Source: Acidobacteriota bacterium
Lineage (GTDB): Bacteria > Acidobacteriota > Terriglobia > Terriglobales > Acidobacteriaceae
Assembly: GCA_021779695.1 (NCBI GenBank)
Contig: JAJYAE010000035.1
Span: 1-21,436, forward strand
Length of the DNA stretch: 21,436 nt
Reading direction: 5' to 3'
Part shown: piece by piece, positions 1 through 7,201 of the stretch
Layout of the letters: every line of letters begins with the position of its first letter
Numbering within the stretch: the stretch's first letter is position 1
Made by a program: the position numbers and the translations under genes
Notes under the pieces: generated by a model
Told to the model about the DNA's origin: nothing
Database searches by the model: none
What the model saw: only the letters and a program-made list of their open reading frames with translations

Positions 1-1003
1 AGAACTGCGAATCGTCCGCGTAGATATCCGGTCCAATCATGTCAATCGCCGGCGCAAGCTGCCGCCACAGCCCCACCAGCTTCTGCACCGCGCCGCCACT
101 CGGGTACGCAATGCCCGGCAGATCGATCTGCCGCTGCGGCAGCTCCGCCGCGGGGTAATCAATCCACACGTTGATGTAGCACGGAATTGCAAACTCCGCC
201 TTACCCGCCGCCACAATCGTGTTGATGTACTTCGCCTGCGAATACATCTGGAAAAACTCATCGGCTTCTGCGCCAAACACCGCCCGCCAAGTCCCTGGCT
301 GCTTCTTCGCCACCGCCAGCATGTCGGCAGGCACCTGCCCGTCAAACAGGCGATTCGCTTCCTGCGAGAAATCCCGCACGCTGCCAATGTTTCCTGACTC
401 GTTCTCCACCTGCACAAACAGCACCGTATGCTGGTCGCTGTCGATCTCCTTCAGATGCCGCATGAGCGCCGTGAACGCTGTCTTGTCAGCCTGCAGTGTG
501 TTCTTGCCCAGAGGCGACATCACATCAATCGCCGTACCATCTTGCCGCACCACACGCGGAAACCGCTTCGTATCCGTCTTCACCCAGCCGGGCACATAGT
601 GGTTATTGCCGTTCTTCCACGTGCCAAACCACAACAGCACAACATGCAGGTTATGTACCCGTGCGCCCTGCACAATCGCGTCCACATTGCTGAAGTCGAA
701 CTGGCCCTCCGTCGCCTCCATCTGCTCCCAGTACACAGGAGCTTCCACCGTGTTCGCATGCAGCGCGGCCATTGACTTCCAGACCTGCGGCAGCTCGCTC
801 GGCCACGCGCTTGAGTTGTGAATCTGCCCACCCAGCACCAGATACGGCTTGCCATCCACCAGCAGCGCATAGTGGCCATCCTTCTTCACCACCTGAGGGG
901 CCTGCTCCGCCCGCATCGAGACCGGCCTCGCCATCGCAAGCGTCGTCAACACCCCAACCACCGCCAGCAACATACCGCGAAAACGCAGAACGCAAATACA
1001 CAT
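1..1003 (-). CDS. Secreted GH35-like (DUF5597-type) beta-galactosidase, C-terminus outside window
   Basis: The reading frame is open from the ATG at 1003 to the window edge (334 codons), so the gene is cut only by the window. Residues 1 to about 25 form a signal peptide (hydrophobic GMLLAVVGVLTTLAMA), so the product is probably periplasmic or secreted. The mature part starts like clan-A glycosidases: a 'YALLVDGKPYLVLGGQIHNSS' type opening (seen in pieces around residues 43-63), then NTVEAPVYWEQ and GQFDFSNVD. LFVQVENESG (residues 195-204) matches the GH35 proton-donor motif QxENE, with E202 the expected acid/base. Further on, PSGGAVQKL and APAIDMIGPDIY resemble the DUF5597-containing beta-galactosidase group. 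The nucleophile and the C-terminal domain lie outside the window. Expected role: release of terminal beta-galactosyl (or related) residues from oligosaccharides. The exact substrate cannot be read from this part. A LacI-like operator lies 23 bp upstream. Confidence 0.85.
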   Translation of the reverse strand, partial: MCICVLRFRGMLLAVVGVLTTLAMARPVSMRAEQAPQVVKKDGHYALLVDGKPYLVLGGQIHNSSAWPSELPQVWKSMAALHANTVEAPVYWEQMEATEGQFDFSNVDAIVQGARVHNLHVVLLWFGTWKNGNNHYVPGWVKTDTKRFPRVVRQDGTAIDVMSPLGKNTLQADKTAFTALMRHLKEIDSDQHTVLFVQVENESGNIGSVRDFSQEANRLFDGQVPADMLAVAKKQPGTWRAVFGAEADEFFQMYSQAKYINTIVAAGKAEFAIPCYINVWIDYPAAELPQRQIDLPGIAYPSGGAVQKLVGLWRQLAPAIDMIGPDIYADDSQF

Positions 1004-1025
1004 GGCTCTTGAACCTCCCCAGAAC

Positions 1026-1039
1026 TGTAAACGTCTACA
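1026..1039. promoter_or_regulatory. LacI-family-type operator palindrome overlapping the probable promoter of the beta-galactosidase
   Basis: TGTAAACGTCTACA is a 14-bp inverted repeat centred on CG, with one mismatched pair. This is the form of LacI/GalR-family operators (compare CcpA and PurR sites with central AACGTT). It sits 23 bp before the ATG at 1003. On the minus strand a weak promoter TTGCAG-N17-TACAGT overlaps it, so a bound repressor would block RNA polymerase. No LacI-type regulator gene is in the window. The site is seen in the sequence; its regulator and function are inferred. Confidence 0.5.
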
Positions 1040-1129
1040 TCATTTCCTGCAACTCTCTGCTAGCCTCGTTCAGCAAGTGCAGTCCTGTCCGCCGCAGGTC
1101 TGTTCCCGCAGCGAACTCTGGTGGCTTCC

Positions 1130-1390
1130 TCATTGCTTCGCCGGCGTCGTCTCCATCATCGCTTCGGAGAAAATGCGCATCGCCTCCTTCGCCACCACCG
1201 TGCCCGCGCCATTATCCGTTGCGCCAGTTCCAGCAGCCTCGCTATCCAGATGGCCGCCCAGCATCACCACCTGGTCCTTCAGCTTCGGTTCCGTCTTGGG
1301 ATTCTCGGCAATCATGCCTTAGCCGTGCTCTTGCTTACCTATGAAGTGCGCCGCCTTGCGCCAGCAACCGCACCCGCGCAAGGCCAGCAA
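1130..1390 (-). pseudogene. Remnant of an M28-family (Zn aminopeptidase/carboxypeptidase Q-like) peptidase
   Basis: On the minus strand, 1315-1130 encodes a short stretch that reads like the metal-binding core of M28 peptidases. It contains [16 protein letters not shown] followed by [10 protein letters not shown] and EAMRIF. The H of GGHLDS and the D of ATDN are the expected zinc ligands. The piece ends at a stop after residue 61, far short of a 450-550 aa enzyme. Just upstream, the same frame reads HFIGKQEHG then TAA then GMIAE, where relatives have a continuous strand. Still further upstream another frame reads VRLLAQGG, which resembles the preceding helix. This means at least one nonsense change, one frameshift and loss of both ends. 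The outer limits are approximate. A neighbour of secreted hydrolases, it is probably a decayed secreted peptidase gene. Confidence 0.7.
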
Positions 1391-1587
1391 TTAGTCTAAG
1401 GACGACAAATTGCAAACCGACCGGGGCCCCTGCTACGGAGCCCGCAATCACTTAACATTCTGCCATTCACCGGGAGCGGACACGGTTACTCCCGACACAA
1501 TCCGATTCCGCAATCCTTGCAATACCCGGCCTCGCGCGCGGCGCCACGATCCAGGTCCGGCCCGCGTGACGAGTGTCTCTACACCCT
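1391..1587. other. Non-coding stretch between the peptidase remnant and the aldo/keto reductase
   Basis: No reading frame with protein-like content was recognised here on either strand. With 1004-1129 and the remnant it makes a 584-bp stretch without an intact gene between 1004 and 1587. It may contain further degraded parts of the M28 peptidase gene, but I could not align any. No hairpin followed by a T-run was seen after the aldo/keto reductase stop at 1588. Confidence 0.5.
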
Positions 1588-2649
<1,062 letters not shown>

Positions 2650-2654
2650 TTAAC

Positions 2655-3713
2655 TCACTCGGCTTTCAAAGAAGCCATATCGATCGAAAAGCGATACTTT
2701 ACATCCGACCGTACCAGCCGCTCATACGCTTCATTCACTTTTTGAACAGGAATCACTTCAACATCTGCGGTAAGCTTGTGCTGTCCACAGAAATCTAGCA
2801 TCTCCTGCGTCTCCGCGATTCCGCCGATTGGCGAGCCCGAAAGACTGCGCCGCCCCATGATCAGCCCAAAAGATGACACCGCAAGCGGCTTCTCCGGCGC
2901 GCCAACAAGGGTCAGATTGCCATCGCGCCGCAGTAACTGGATCAATGCGTTGATGTCGTGATCTGCCGAAACCGCATCCAAAATAAAGTCGAAACTACCG
3001 GCATGCTTCTGCATCTGGTTGGCGTCGCGCGACAACACCACCTCGTCTGCGCCCAGCCGCAATGCGTCCTCACGCTTGCCGGGCGACGTGGTGAACACCA
3101 CCGTATGCGCCCCCAGAGCGTGCGCAAACTTCACGCCCATATGCCCCAGGCCGCCGAGACCCACCACACCTACCTTCTTGCCTTTGGCCACGCCCCAATG
3201 GCGCATCGGCGAATACGTTGTGATTCCAGCACAAAGAAGTGGCGCCGCACCGGCTAGATTCAGATTGGACGGAACATGCAGCACGAATCGCTGATGCACC
3301 ACGATGCTCTCCGAATAGCCGCCATAGGTCACCCCGCCCAGATGCTTATCCGGAAAGTTATAGGTCAAAGTGAAATTCGGGCAGAACTGCTCCAGGCCCG
3401 CACGGCATTCAGGGCATGTACCATCCGAGTCCACCATGCAGCCCACGGCTGCCAAGTCGCCGGCCTTAAAATTAGCCACCCCTGACCCAACTTTTGTCAC
3501 CCGGCCTACAATTTCATGCCCCGGCACGCAGGGATAAACAGTCGGCATTACCCCGCTCCACTCATTACGCGCCTGATGCAGATCGGAATGACAGATGCCG
3601 CAATAGAGGATTTCGATTTGAATGTCCTGCTCGCCTGGCTCACGACGCGGAATGGAGCTGGCAACGAAGGGTGAGGTCGCACTTGCAACGGAGTATGCAT
3701 TGGCTTGATACAC
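2655..3713 (-). CDS. YahK-like zinc-dependent NADP(H) alcohol/aldehyde dehydrogenase
   Basis: 352 residues, collinear with E. coli YahK and plant cinnamyl-alcohol dehydrogenases. Catalytic zinc ligands: C41 in YCGICHSDLH, H66-E67 in VPGHE and C161 in PLLCAGITTYSP. The nucleotide-binding fold has GLGGLG at 185-190, followed by FTTSPGKR, a motif of NADP-preferring members. The structural zinc lobe reads VDSDGTCPECRAGLEQFC. Three cysteines (C100, C103, C111) are present, but the first ligand is Asp (D97) where E. coli YahK has Cys. The start is GTG at 3713, preceded by GAGGTGAT. Expected role: reduction of aldehydes to alcohols in the cytoplasm. The gene is transcribed divergently from the AraC-type regulator and is followed by an aldo/keto reductase. 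Confidence 0.93.
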   Translation of the reverse strand: MYQANAYSVASATSPFVASSIPRREPGEQDIQIEILYCGICHSDLHQARNEWSGVMPTVYPCVPGHEIVGRVTKVGSGVANFKAGDLAAVGCMVDSDGTCPECRAGLEQFCPNFTLTYNFPDKHLGGVTYGGYSESIVVHQRFVLHVPSNLNLAGAAPLLCAGITTYSPMRHWGVAKGKKVGVVGLGGLGHMGVKFAHALGAHTVVFTTSPGKREDALRLGADEVVLSRDANQMQKHAGSFDFILDAVSADHDINALIQLLRRDGNLTLVGAPEKPLAVSSFGLIMGRRSLSGSPIGGIAETQEMLDFCGQHKLTADVEVIPVQKVNEAYERLVRSDVKYRFSIDMASLKAE

Positions 3714-3880
3714 ATATCACCTCATGGTTGGGCAAATCATCGTTCTTTTCCAGACTATGCAGGCTGGGGGCGAGCGCGGTATCCCAATCCTGCCTCTTTC
3801 TTGCCTATTTCTGCCGATCTTCAGAGAGATTGAGCATGGCTGGAGATGTTGAAGTTAGAGTAGTGAAAGGAGGCAAAGTC
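3714..3880. promoter_or_regulatory. Divergent promoter region shared by the dehydrogenase and the AraC-type regulator
   Basis: 167 bp separate the GTG start of the dehydrogenase (minus) from the chosen GTG start of the regulator (plus). Regulators of the AraC type often control the divergent neighbour from such a region. I saw no convincing operator repeat or consensus -35/-10 pair. A strong Shine-Dalgarno, AAAGGAGG at 3866-3873, stands 7 bp before GTG 3881 and decides the regulator start. Confidence 0.5.
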
Positions 3881-4819
3881 GTGCGCAAGGGGCCCCAGAA
3901 CATCCAGGATTCACCGTCACTCAGCGCAATGCGGGCGGAGCTGGCGCGCAAAATCGCGGCGCTTACGCGCGCCGAAGGAGACACGCCAACCGGGATTCAT
4001 GGGCTGCGACTCTATCGCCGCTCCGTGCCGACTTCCTGCGCTTCCGCCGCCTACCAACCCAGCCTGGTGGTCTTCGCGCAAGGCGAAAAGCGCATCGACG
4101 TTGGCAGGACAACCTATGTGTGCAATGGCACCACGTTCTTGCTCACTTCAGTCGATCTTCCAGTCCTGAGTCAGGTAACCAAGGCCAGTGCAAAAGAACC
4201 CATTCTGGGCCTCATCCTGGATCTCGACATGACTCTTGTGCGGGAAATTCTCGCGCAGCAGGAATTTCATTTGAGCGATGCGCCTGCACTCACCCTTGGA
4301 ATGGCCATAGGCACCACACCGCCAGAGTTGCTGGGTGCCTGTCTTCGCCTGCTCGATCTTGCGGGTACTCCGCGGGACATCCCCTTCCTCGGCCCACTGC
4401 TTCAGCGGGAGATCATCCATCGCCTGCTTTGCGGACCACTTGGTTCTCACCTGCGCGCTATCGCAACCCTGGGCGAGCAGGGCAACCGCACCGCAAAAGC
4501 CGTAACCTGGCTCCGCGCAAACTATGCCAAGCCCCTGCGCGTACACGAACTGGCCGGCGTGGCGCGCATGGGCGTTTCCACGCTGCACCATCAGTTCCGC
4601 TCCCTCACCGCAATGAGCCCCCTGCAATACCAGAAGCAAATCCGCCTGCATGTCGCGCGTGAGCGCATGCTGCATGAAGGCCTTGATGCGGCGAGCGCAG
4701 CCTTCGAGGTCGGATACGAAAGCGCAAGTCAGTTTAGCCGCGAGTACAGCCGATTCTTTGGCATGCCACCCATTCGCGATGTGAAAGCGCGCCGCCTGAA
4801 CGGCGTCGAGCGCGAATGA
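3881..4819 (+). CDS. AraC-family transcriptional regulator (AraC_N type, YqhC-like)
   Basis: 312 residues from the chosen start. The N-terminal half (about residues 35-190, with PSLVVFAQGEKR and GLILDLDM) is the AraC-type arabinose-like sensor domain seen in E. coli YqhC. The C-terminal third (from about 205) holds the two helix-turn-helix units: LRVHELAGVARMGVSTLHHQF and, after LQYQKQIRLHVARERM, ASAAFEVGYESASQFSREYSRFFG. The start is GTG 3881 because AAAGGAGG lies 7 bp before it. The frame stays open upstream (ATG 3836, even to 3494), but those starts lack a comparable site and would run into the divergent gene. Its divergent neighbours are an alcohol dehydrogenase and an aldo/keto reductase, as for YqhC. 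The likely role is activation of these genes in response to aldehydes, which is inferred from family and context. Its stop overlaps the start of the DUF302 gene. Confidence 0.9.
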   Translation: MRKGPQNIQDSPSLSAMRAELARKIAALTRAEGDTPTGIHGLRLYRRSVPTSCASAAYQPSLVVFAQGEKRIDVGRTTYVCNGTTFLLTSVDLPVLSQVTKASAKEPILGLILDLDMTLVREILAQQEFHLSDAPALTLGMAIGTTPPELLGACLRLLDLAGTPRDIPFLGPLLQREIIHRLLCGPLGSHLRAIATLGEQGNRTAKAVTWLRANYAKPLRVHELAGVARMGVSTLHHQFRSLTAMSPLQYQKQIRLHVARERMLHEGLDAASAAFEVGYESASQFSREYSRFFGMPPIRDVKARRLNGVERE

Positions 4820-5262
4820 TTCAAATGGCCCAGCAACTCAACTGTACGCGCCAGAACTCAGAGGATAATCCGTTGAACAGCATTGAGCACACCGTCCGCA
4901 CCGCCAAGTCCTTCGATGAAGCAGTTCGCGCCGTCGAACAAATCACCGCGGCGAAAGGTTTCCGCGTTCTCCATGTACACGATGTCGCACAGACCCTTGC
5001 CGAGAAAGGCTTTCAGCGTGAACCTCTGAAGATCATCGAGATCTGCAATGCACGATATGCTCATGAAGTGCTGCAGAAGGATGTGCGCACCGCGCTCATG
5101 CTTCCCTGCCCCATCGCCGTCTACACAAGCGACAGCGAGACCCTCATCAGCACGATGCTGCCTACCGTGATAGAAGGCTTTTTCCCAGGCAAAGAGATCG
5201 GCCCGATCGCCCAACGCGTCGAGGAAATCGCCATCGCCATCGTGGAGGAAGCCGCGCGCTGA
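4816..5262 (+). CDS. DUF302 domain protein, translationally coupled to the AraC-type regulator
   Basis: 148 residues. The start ATG shares ATGA with the stop codon of the upstream regulator gene, so the two are translated in coupled fashion. From about residue 20 the sequence fits DUF302: the opening HTVRTAKSFDEAVRAVEQIT, the central LHVHDVAQTLAEKGF and the signature LPCPIAVYTSDSETLISTM. DUF302 proteins are small cytoplasmic or periplasmic alpha/beta proteins of unknown biochemical function. No signal peptide or membrane segment is seen here, so it is probably cytoplasmic. The first 20 residues are polar and not part of the domain; a later start (for example TTG 4873) is possible. Co-location with a regulator and two aldehyde-reducing enzymes suggests a role in the same stress response. 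That role is inference only. Confidence 0.88.
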   Translation: MIQMAQQLNCTRQNSEDNPLNSIEHTVRTAKSFDEAVRAVEQITAAKGFRVLHVHDVAQTLAEKGFQREPLKIIEICNARYAHEVLQKDVRTALMLPCPIAVYTSDSETLISTMLPTVIEGFFPGKEIGPIAQRVEEIAIAIVEEAAR

Positions 5263-5264
5263 GC

Positions 5265-5690
5265 CTATGCTGCCGAGCCTTCGGCAATCCGGCGAAGCCG
5301 CCGATATTCCGTCGCGAACCAACCCAGGCTCAGTGTCAGAATCAGCGCGATAATGGTCTGCGATATCACGCAGTACAGGCACCACACCTCCAGCACCAAC
5401 TCCTCAATGAAGGTGAGCCGCAGCGCAAAGCAGAACGCAGCAAACACCACCAGCATCAGGGTAAATCGTTGCCGCAGAAATCCGAGCGCGGCAATCACCA
5501 GGTACCCGGCGATGCCAATGGCTGCCACGGGCACGCCATGCATCACAGCAAAGGGGCTGTGGTTCACCACGCCGCAATCCCAATGCGCATTGATGGAGCA
5601 CGGCTCTGTCGCTGTCGAGTAATGCACTTGCAGTGCCAGTGCGGACACCACTGCGCCCGCCAGTCCCAGGATCAGAATGAAGTATCGCAT
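5265..5690 (-). CDS. Vitamin K epoxide reductase (VKOR) family membrane protein
   Basis: 141 residues with four or five hydrophobic segments (about 4-22, 50-70, 76-94, 104-125). VKOR proteins reoxidise a DsbA-like periplasmic thioredoxin and pass the electrons to quinone, replacing DsbB. The conserved parts are present: the loop cysteines C31 and C39 (CSINAHWDC, the same spacing of 8 as human C43/C51), the serine in NHSPFAV and the active CLYC (C104, C107). There is no fused thioredoxin domain, and no DsbA partner lies in the window. The start is ATG 5690 with AAAGG 4 bp upstream; GTG 5693 would sit too close to that site. The gene ends 2 bp from the convergent DUF302 gene and begins 34 bp from the divergent nadD. 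Confidence 0.9.
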   Translation of the reverse strand: MRYFILILGLAGAVVSALALQVHYSTATEPCSINAHWDCGVVNHSPFAVMHGVPVAAIGIAGYLVIAALGFLRQRFTLMLVVFAAFCFALRLTFIEELVLEVWCLYCVISQTIIALILTLSLGWFATEYRRLRRIAEGSAA

Positions 5691-5724
5691 CACGCCTTTG
5701 ATGCTAAAGCATTACCATGAACCC

Positions 5725-6444
5725 ATGCATCCACGTGCTCCACTGGGTTCCCGGATCGCCTTCTTTGGCGGCAGCTTCGATCCGCCCCACAACGGGCATC
5801 TCGCCGTGGCGCACGCCGCTCTTCAAGCCCTGCATCTCAACAAGGTTCTCTTTGCGCCGGTTGCCATGCAGCCTCTCAAACCGCTTGGATCCTCAGCTGG
5901 ATTTGAAGATCGCCTGGCCATGACGCAGCGAGCCATTGCCGACGAGCCCGCATTTGAGCTCTCTCTCATCGATGCACCTGATCCCGCAAACCCTCGCAAG
6001 GCGCCAAACTACACGCTAGACACCTTGTCACGCCTCCGCCTTGACCTTCCGCCGGGCAGCACCCTGTTCTGCCTGATGGGCGCCGATTCTTTTTTCAGCC
6101 TCCGCCGATGGCACCGCGGCGAGGCAATCCCCTTTGTCGCACCTCTCATTGTTGCAGCCCGGCCCGGGCAGAGTCTGGAAGATCTGGGCGCAGCTTTGCC
6201 GTCCGGTCTCCAGTTCCTCGAACCCGCATCCCCCGCTCCAAACAGCGGCACGATTCCCATGCGCGAGTACCGCATCCGGAGCGCGGACGGCCGGGAAGCG
6301 CCCTGCTACGTTCTCCCTGGCCTGCAAATCGATATCAGCGCCTCCCAGATCCGCCGGGAAATCCGCAGTCATGGCCTCGAACCCCCGCGCCTGCTGCCCG
6401 CCGCTGTTGCGCATTACATCGCACAGAAGCGCCTCTATCGCTGA
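5725..6444 (+). CDS. nadD: Nicotinate-nucleotide adenylyltransferase
   Basis: 239 residues. The enzyme transfers AMP from ATP to nicotinate mononucleotide, giving deamido-NAD in the cytoplasmic NAD pathway. The nucleotidyltransferase signature GGSFDPPHNGHL is at residues 15-26, with the HxGH histidines H22 and H25. The second signature, ISASQIRREI, is near the C-terminus. LMGADSFFSLRRWHRGE is the typical substrate-site segment. The start is ATG 5725 (MHPRAPLGSRIAFFGG), as the family begins just before the first strand; the frame extends to 5677, but that overlaps the divergent VKOR gene. The Shine-Dalgarno is weak. The product is somewhat longer than the usual 190-220 residues because of an insert around residues 165-200. 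It is followed 35 bp later by rsfS, a very common pairing. Confidence 0.95.
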   Translation: MHPRAPLGSRIAFFGGSFDPPHNGHLAVAHAALQALHLNKVLFAPVAMQPLKPLGSSAGFEDRLAMTQRAIADEPAFELSLIDAPDPANPRKAPNYTLDTLSRLRLDLPPGSTLFCLMGADSFFSLRRWHRGEAIPFVAPLIVAARPGQSLEDLGAALPSGLQFLEPASPAPNSGTIPMREYRIRSADGREAPCYVLPGLQIDISASQIRREIRSHGLEPPRLLPAAVAHYIAQKRLYR

Positions 6445-6479
6445 CTCCTCACTTGCAGCCGCGCCATCAAGCGGCTAGC

Positions 6480-7100
6480 ATGAGCCTTGGAGAGCCAATC
6501 CCAAGCATGACCCAATCGCAAGCGCACGAACAGACCCGCCTACTGGTTCAGACTGCAGCTCGAGTCTGCGAAGACAAAAAGGGAGAAGACACCCGCATCC
6601 TTGAACTCGATCCGATCGATTCCGGTCTGGCTGACTTTTTCCTCATTACATCCGCCACCAACGAGCGCCAGGCAGTGGCCATCGCCGACGAGATCGAGCT
6701 CCAACTGAAGCGGCAGTTCGAGGCAATGCCCACGTCAGTTGAAGGCCGCCGCCAGGGAGAGTGGATCCTCCTTGACTACGTGGACTTCGTCGTCCACGTC
6801 TTCCTGACCCAGAAGCGAGCATTCTACGACATAGAACGTCTGCGCAAATCGGCCCGTCCGCTGACACCTACCGAATTCGATGCGGAATTGAAGGAAGCAC
6901 TTGCAAGCAGGACCCTGGCTGCGCGCAAGAAATCCGCAGGAGCGTCCAGTAAAGCAACTTCCGCCGCAAAGAAGAAGGCCCCAGCTAAAAAATCCACTGC
7001 GAAAGCGCCCGCCGCCAGCAAGGTATCCACCGCTCGGAAAGCCACCAAAGCCACGACACGCAAATCCCCTGCAAAAAAGGCTCCGGGAAAATCGAAGTAG
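6480..7100 (+). CDS. rsfS: Ribosome silencing factor RsfS with a histone-H1-like tail
   Basis: 206 residues. The core (about 19-125) is the RsfS/Iojap fold: KKGEDTRILEL, then the hallmark SGLADFFLITSATNERQ and GEWILLDYVDFVVHVF, ending QKRAFYDIERL. RsfS binds ribosomal protein uL14 and keeps the subunits apart when nutrients are short. After the domain the protein carries an extra tail (149-206) with 20 Lys/Arg, many Ala, Ser, Pro and Thr, no acidic residue and repeated KKAPAKKS-type units, like histone H1 or AlgP tails. Most RsfS proteins end soon after the core. The start may be ATG 6480 or ATG 6507, where TTGGAGAG stands 12 bp upstream; neither changes the core. The gene lies 35 bp after nadD and is closed by a strong terminator. 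Confidence 0.93.
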   Translation: MSLGEPIPSMTQSQAHEQTRLLVQTAARVCEDKKGEDTRILELDPIDSGLADFFLITSATNERQAVAIADEIELQLKRQFEAMPTSVEGRRQGEWILLDYVDFVVHVFLTQKRAFYDIERLRKSARPLTPTEFDAELKEALASRTLAARKKSAGASSKATSAAKKKAPAKKSTAKAPAASKVSTARKATKATTRKSPAKKAPGKSK

Positions 7101-7151
7101 TCGCCTGCCTTCCTTTGCATCTCCTTGTTCAGCGTTTGTGCCCCAAAAAAT

Positions 7152-7177
7152 CGGGGACCTGATTACTCAGGTCCCCG
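7152..7177. terminator. Bidirectional rho-independent terminator
   Basis: A perfect 11-bp stem (CGGGGACCTGA at 7152-7162 and its complement at 7167-7177) encloses a TTAC loop. On the minus strand it is followed by ATTTTTTGGGG, a good U-tract. On the plus strand the next bases are TGGTTGTTTGC, a weaker one. It lies between the convergent rsfS and TonB-dependent receptor genes. For the receptor, read on the minus strand, the stem starts 25 bp after the stop. Confidence 0.9.
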
Positions 7178-7201
7178 TGGTTGTTTGCGCTTCCGGTTGG
7201 G

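Noticed and set aside
3494..3835. Upstream extension of the AraC-type regulator frame
   Set aside because: It runs across the start of the divergent dehydrogenase gene and shows no conserved domain; a better start with a ribosome site exists at 3881.
6108..6479. Upstream extension of the rsfS frame across nadD
   Set aside because: The sequence before ATG 6480 overlaps the end of nadD in another frame and has no RsfS similarity.
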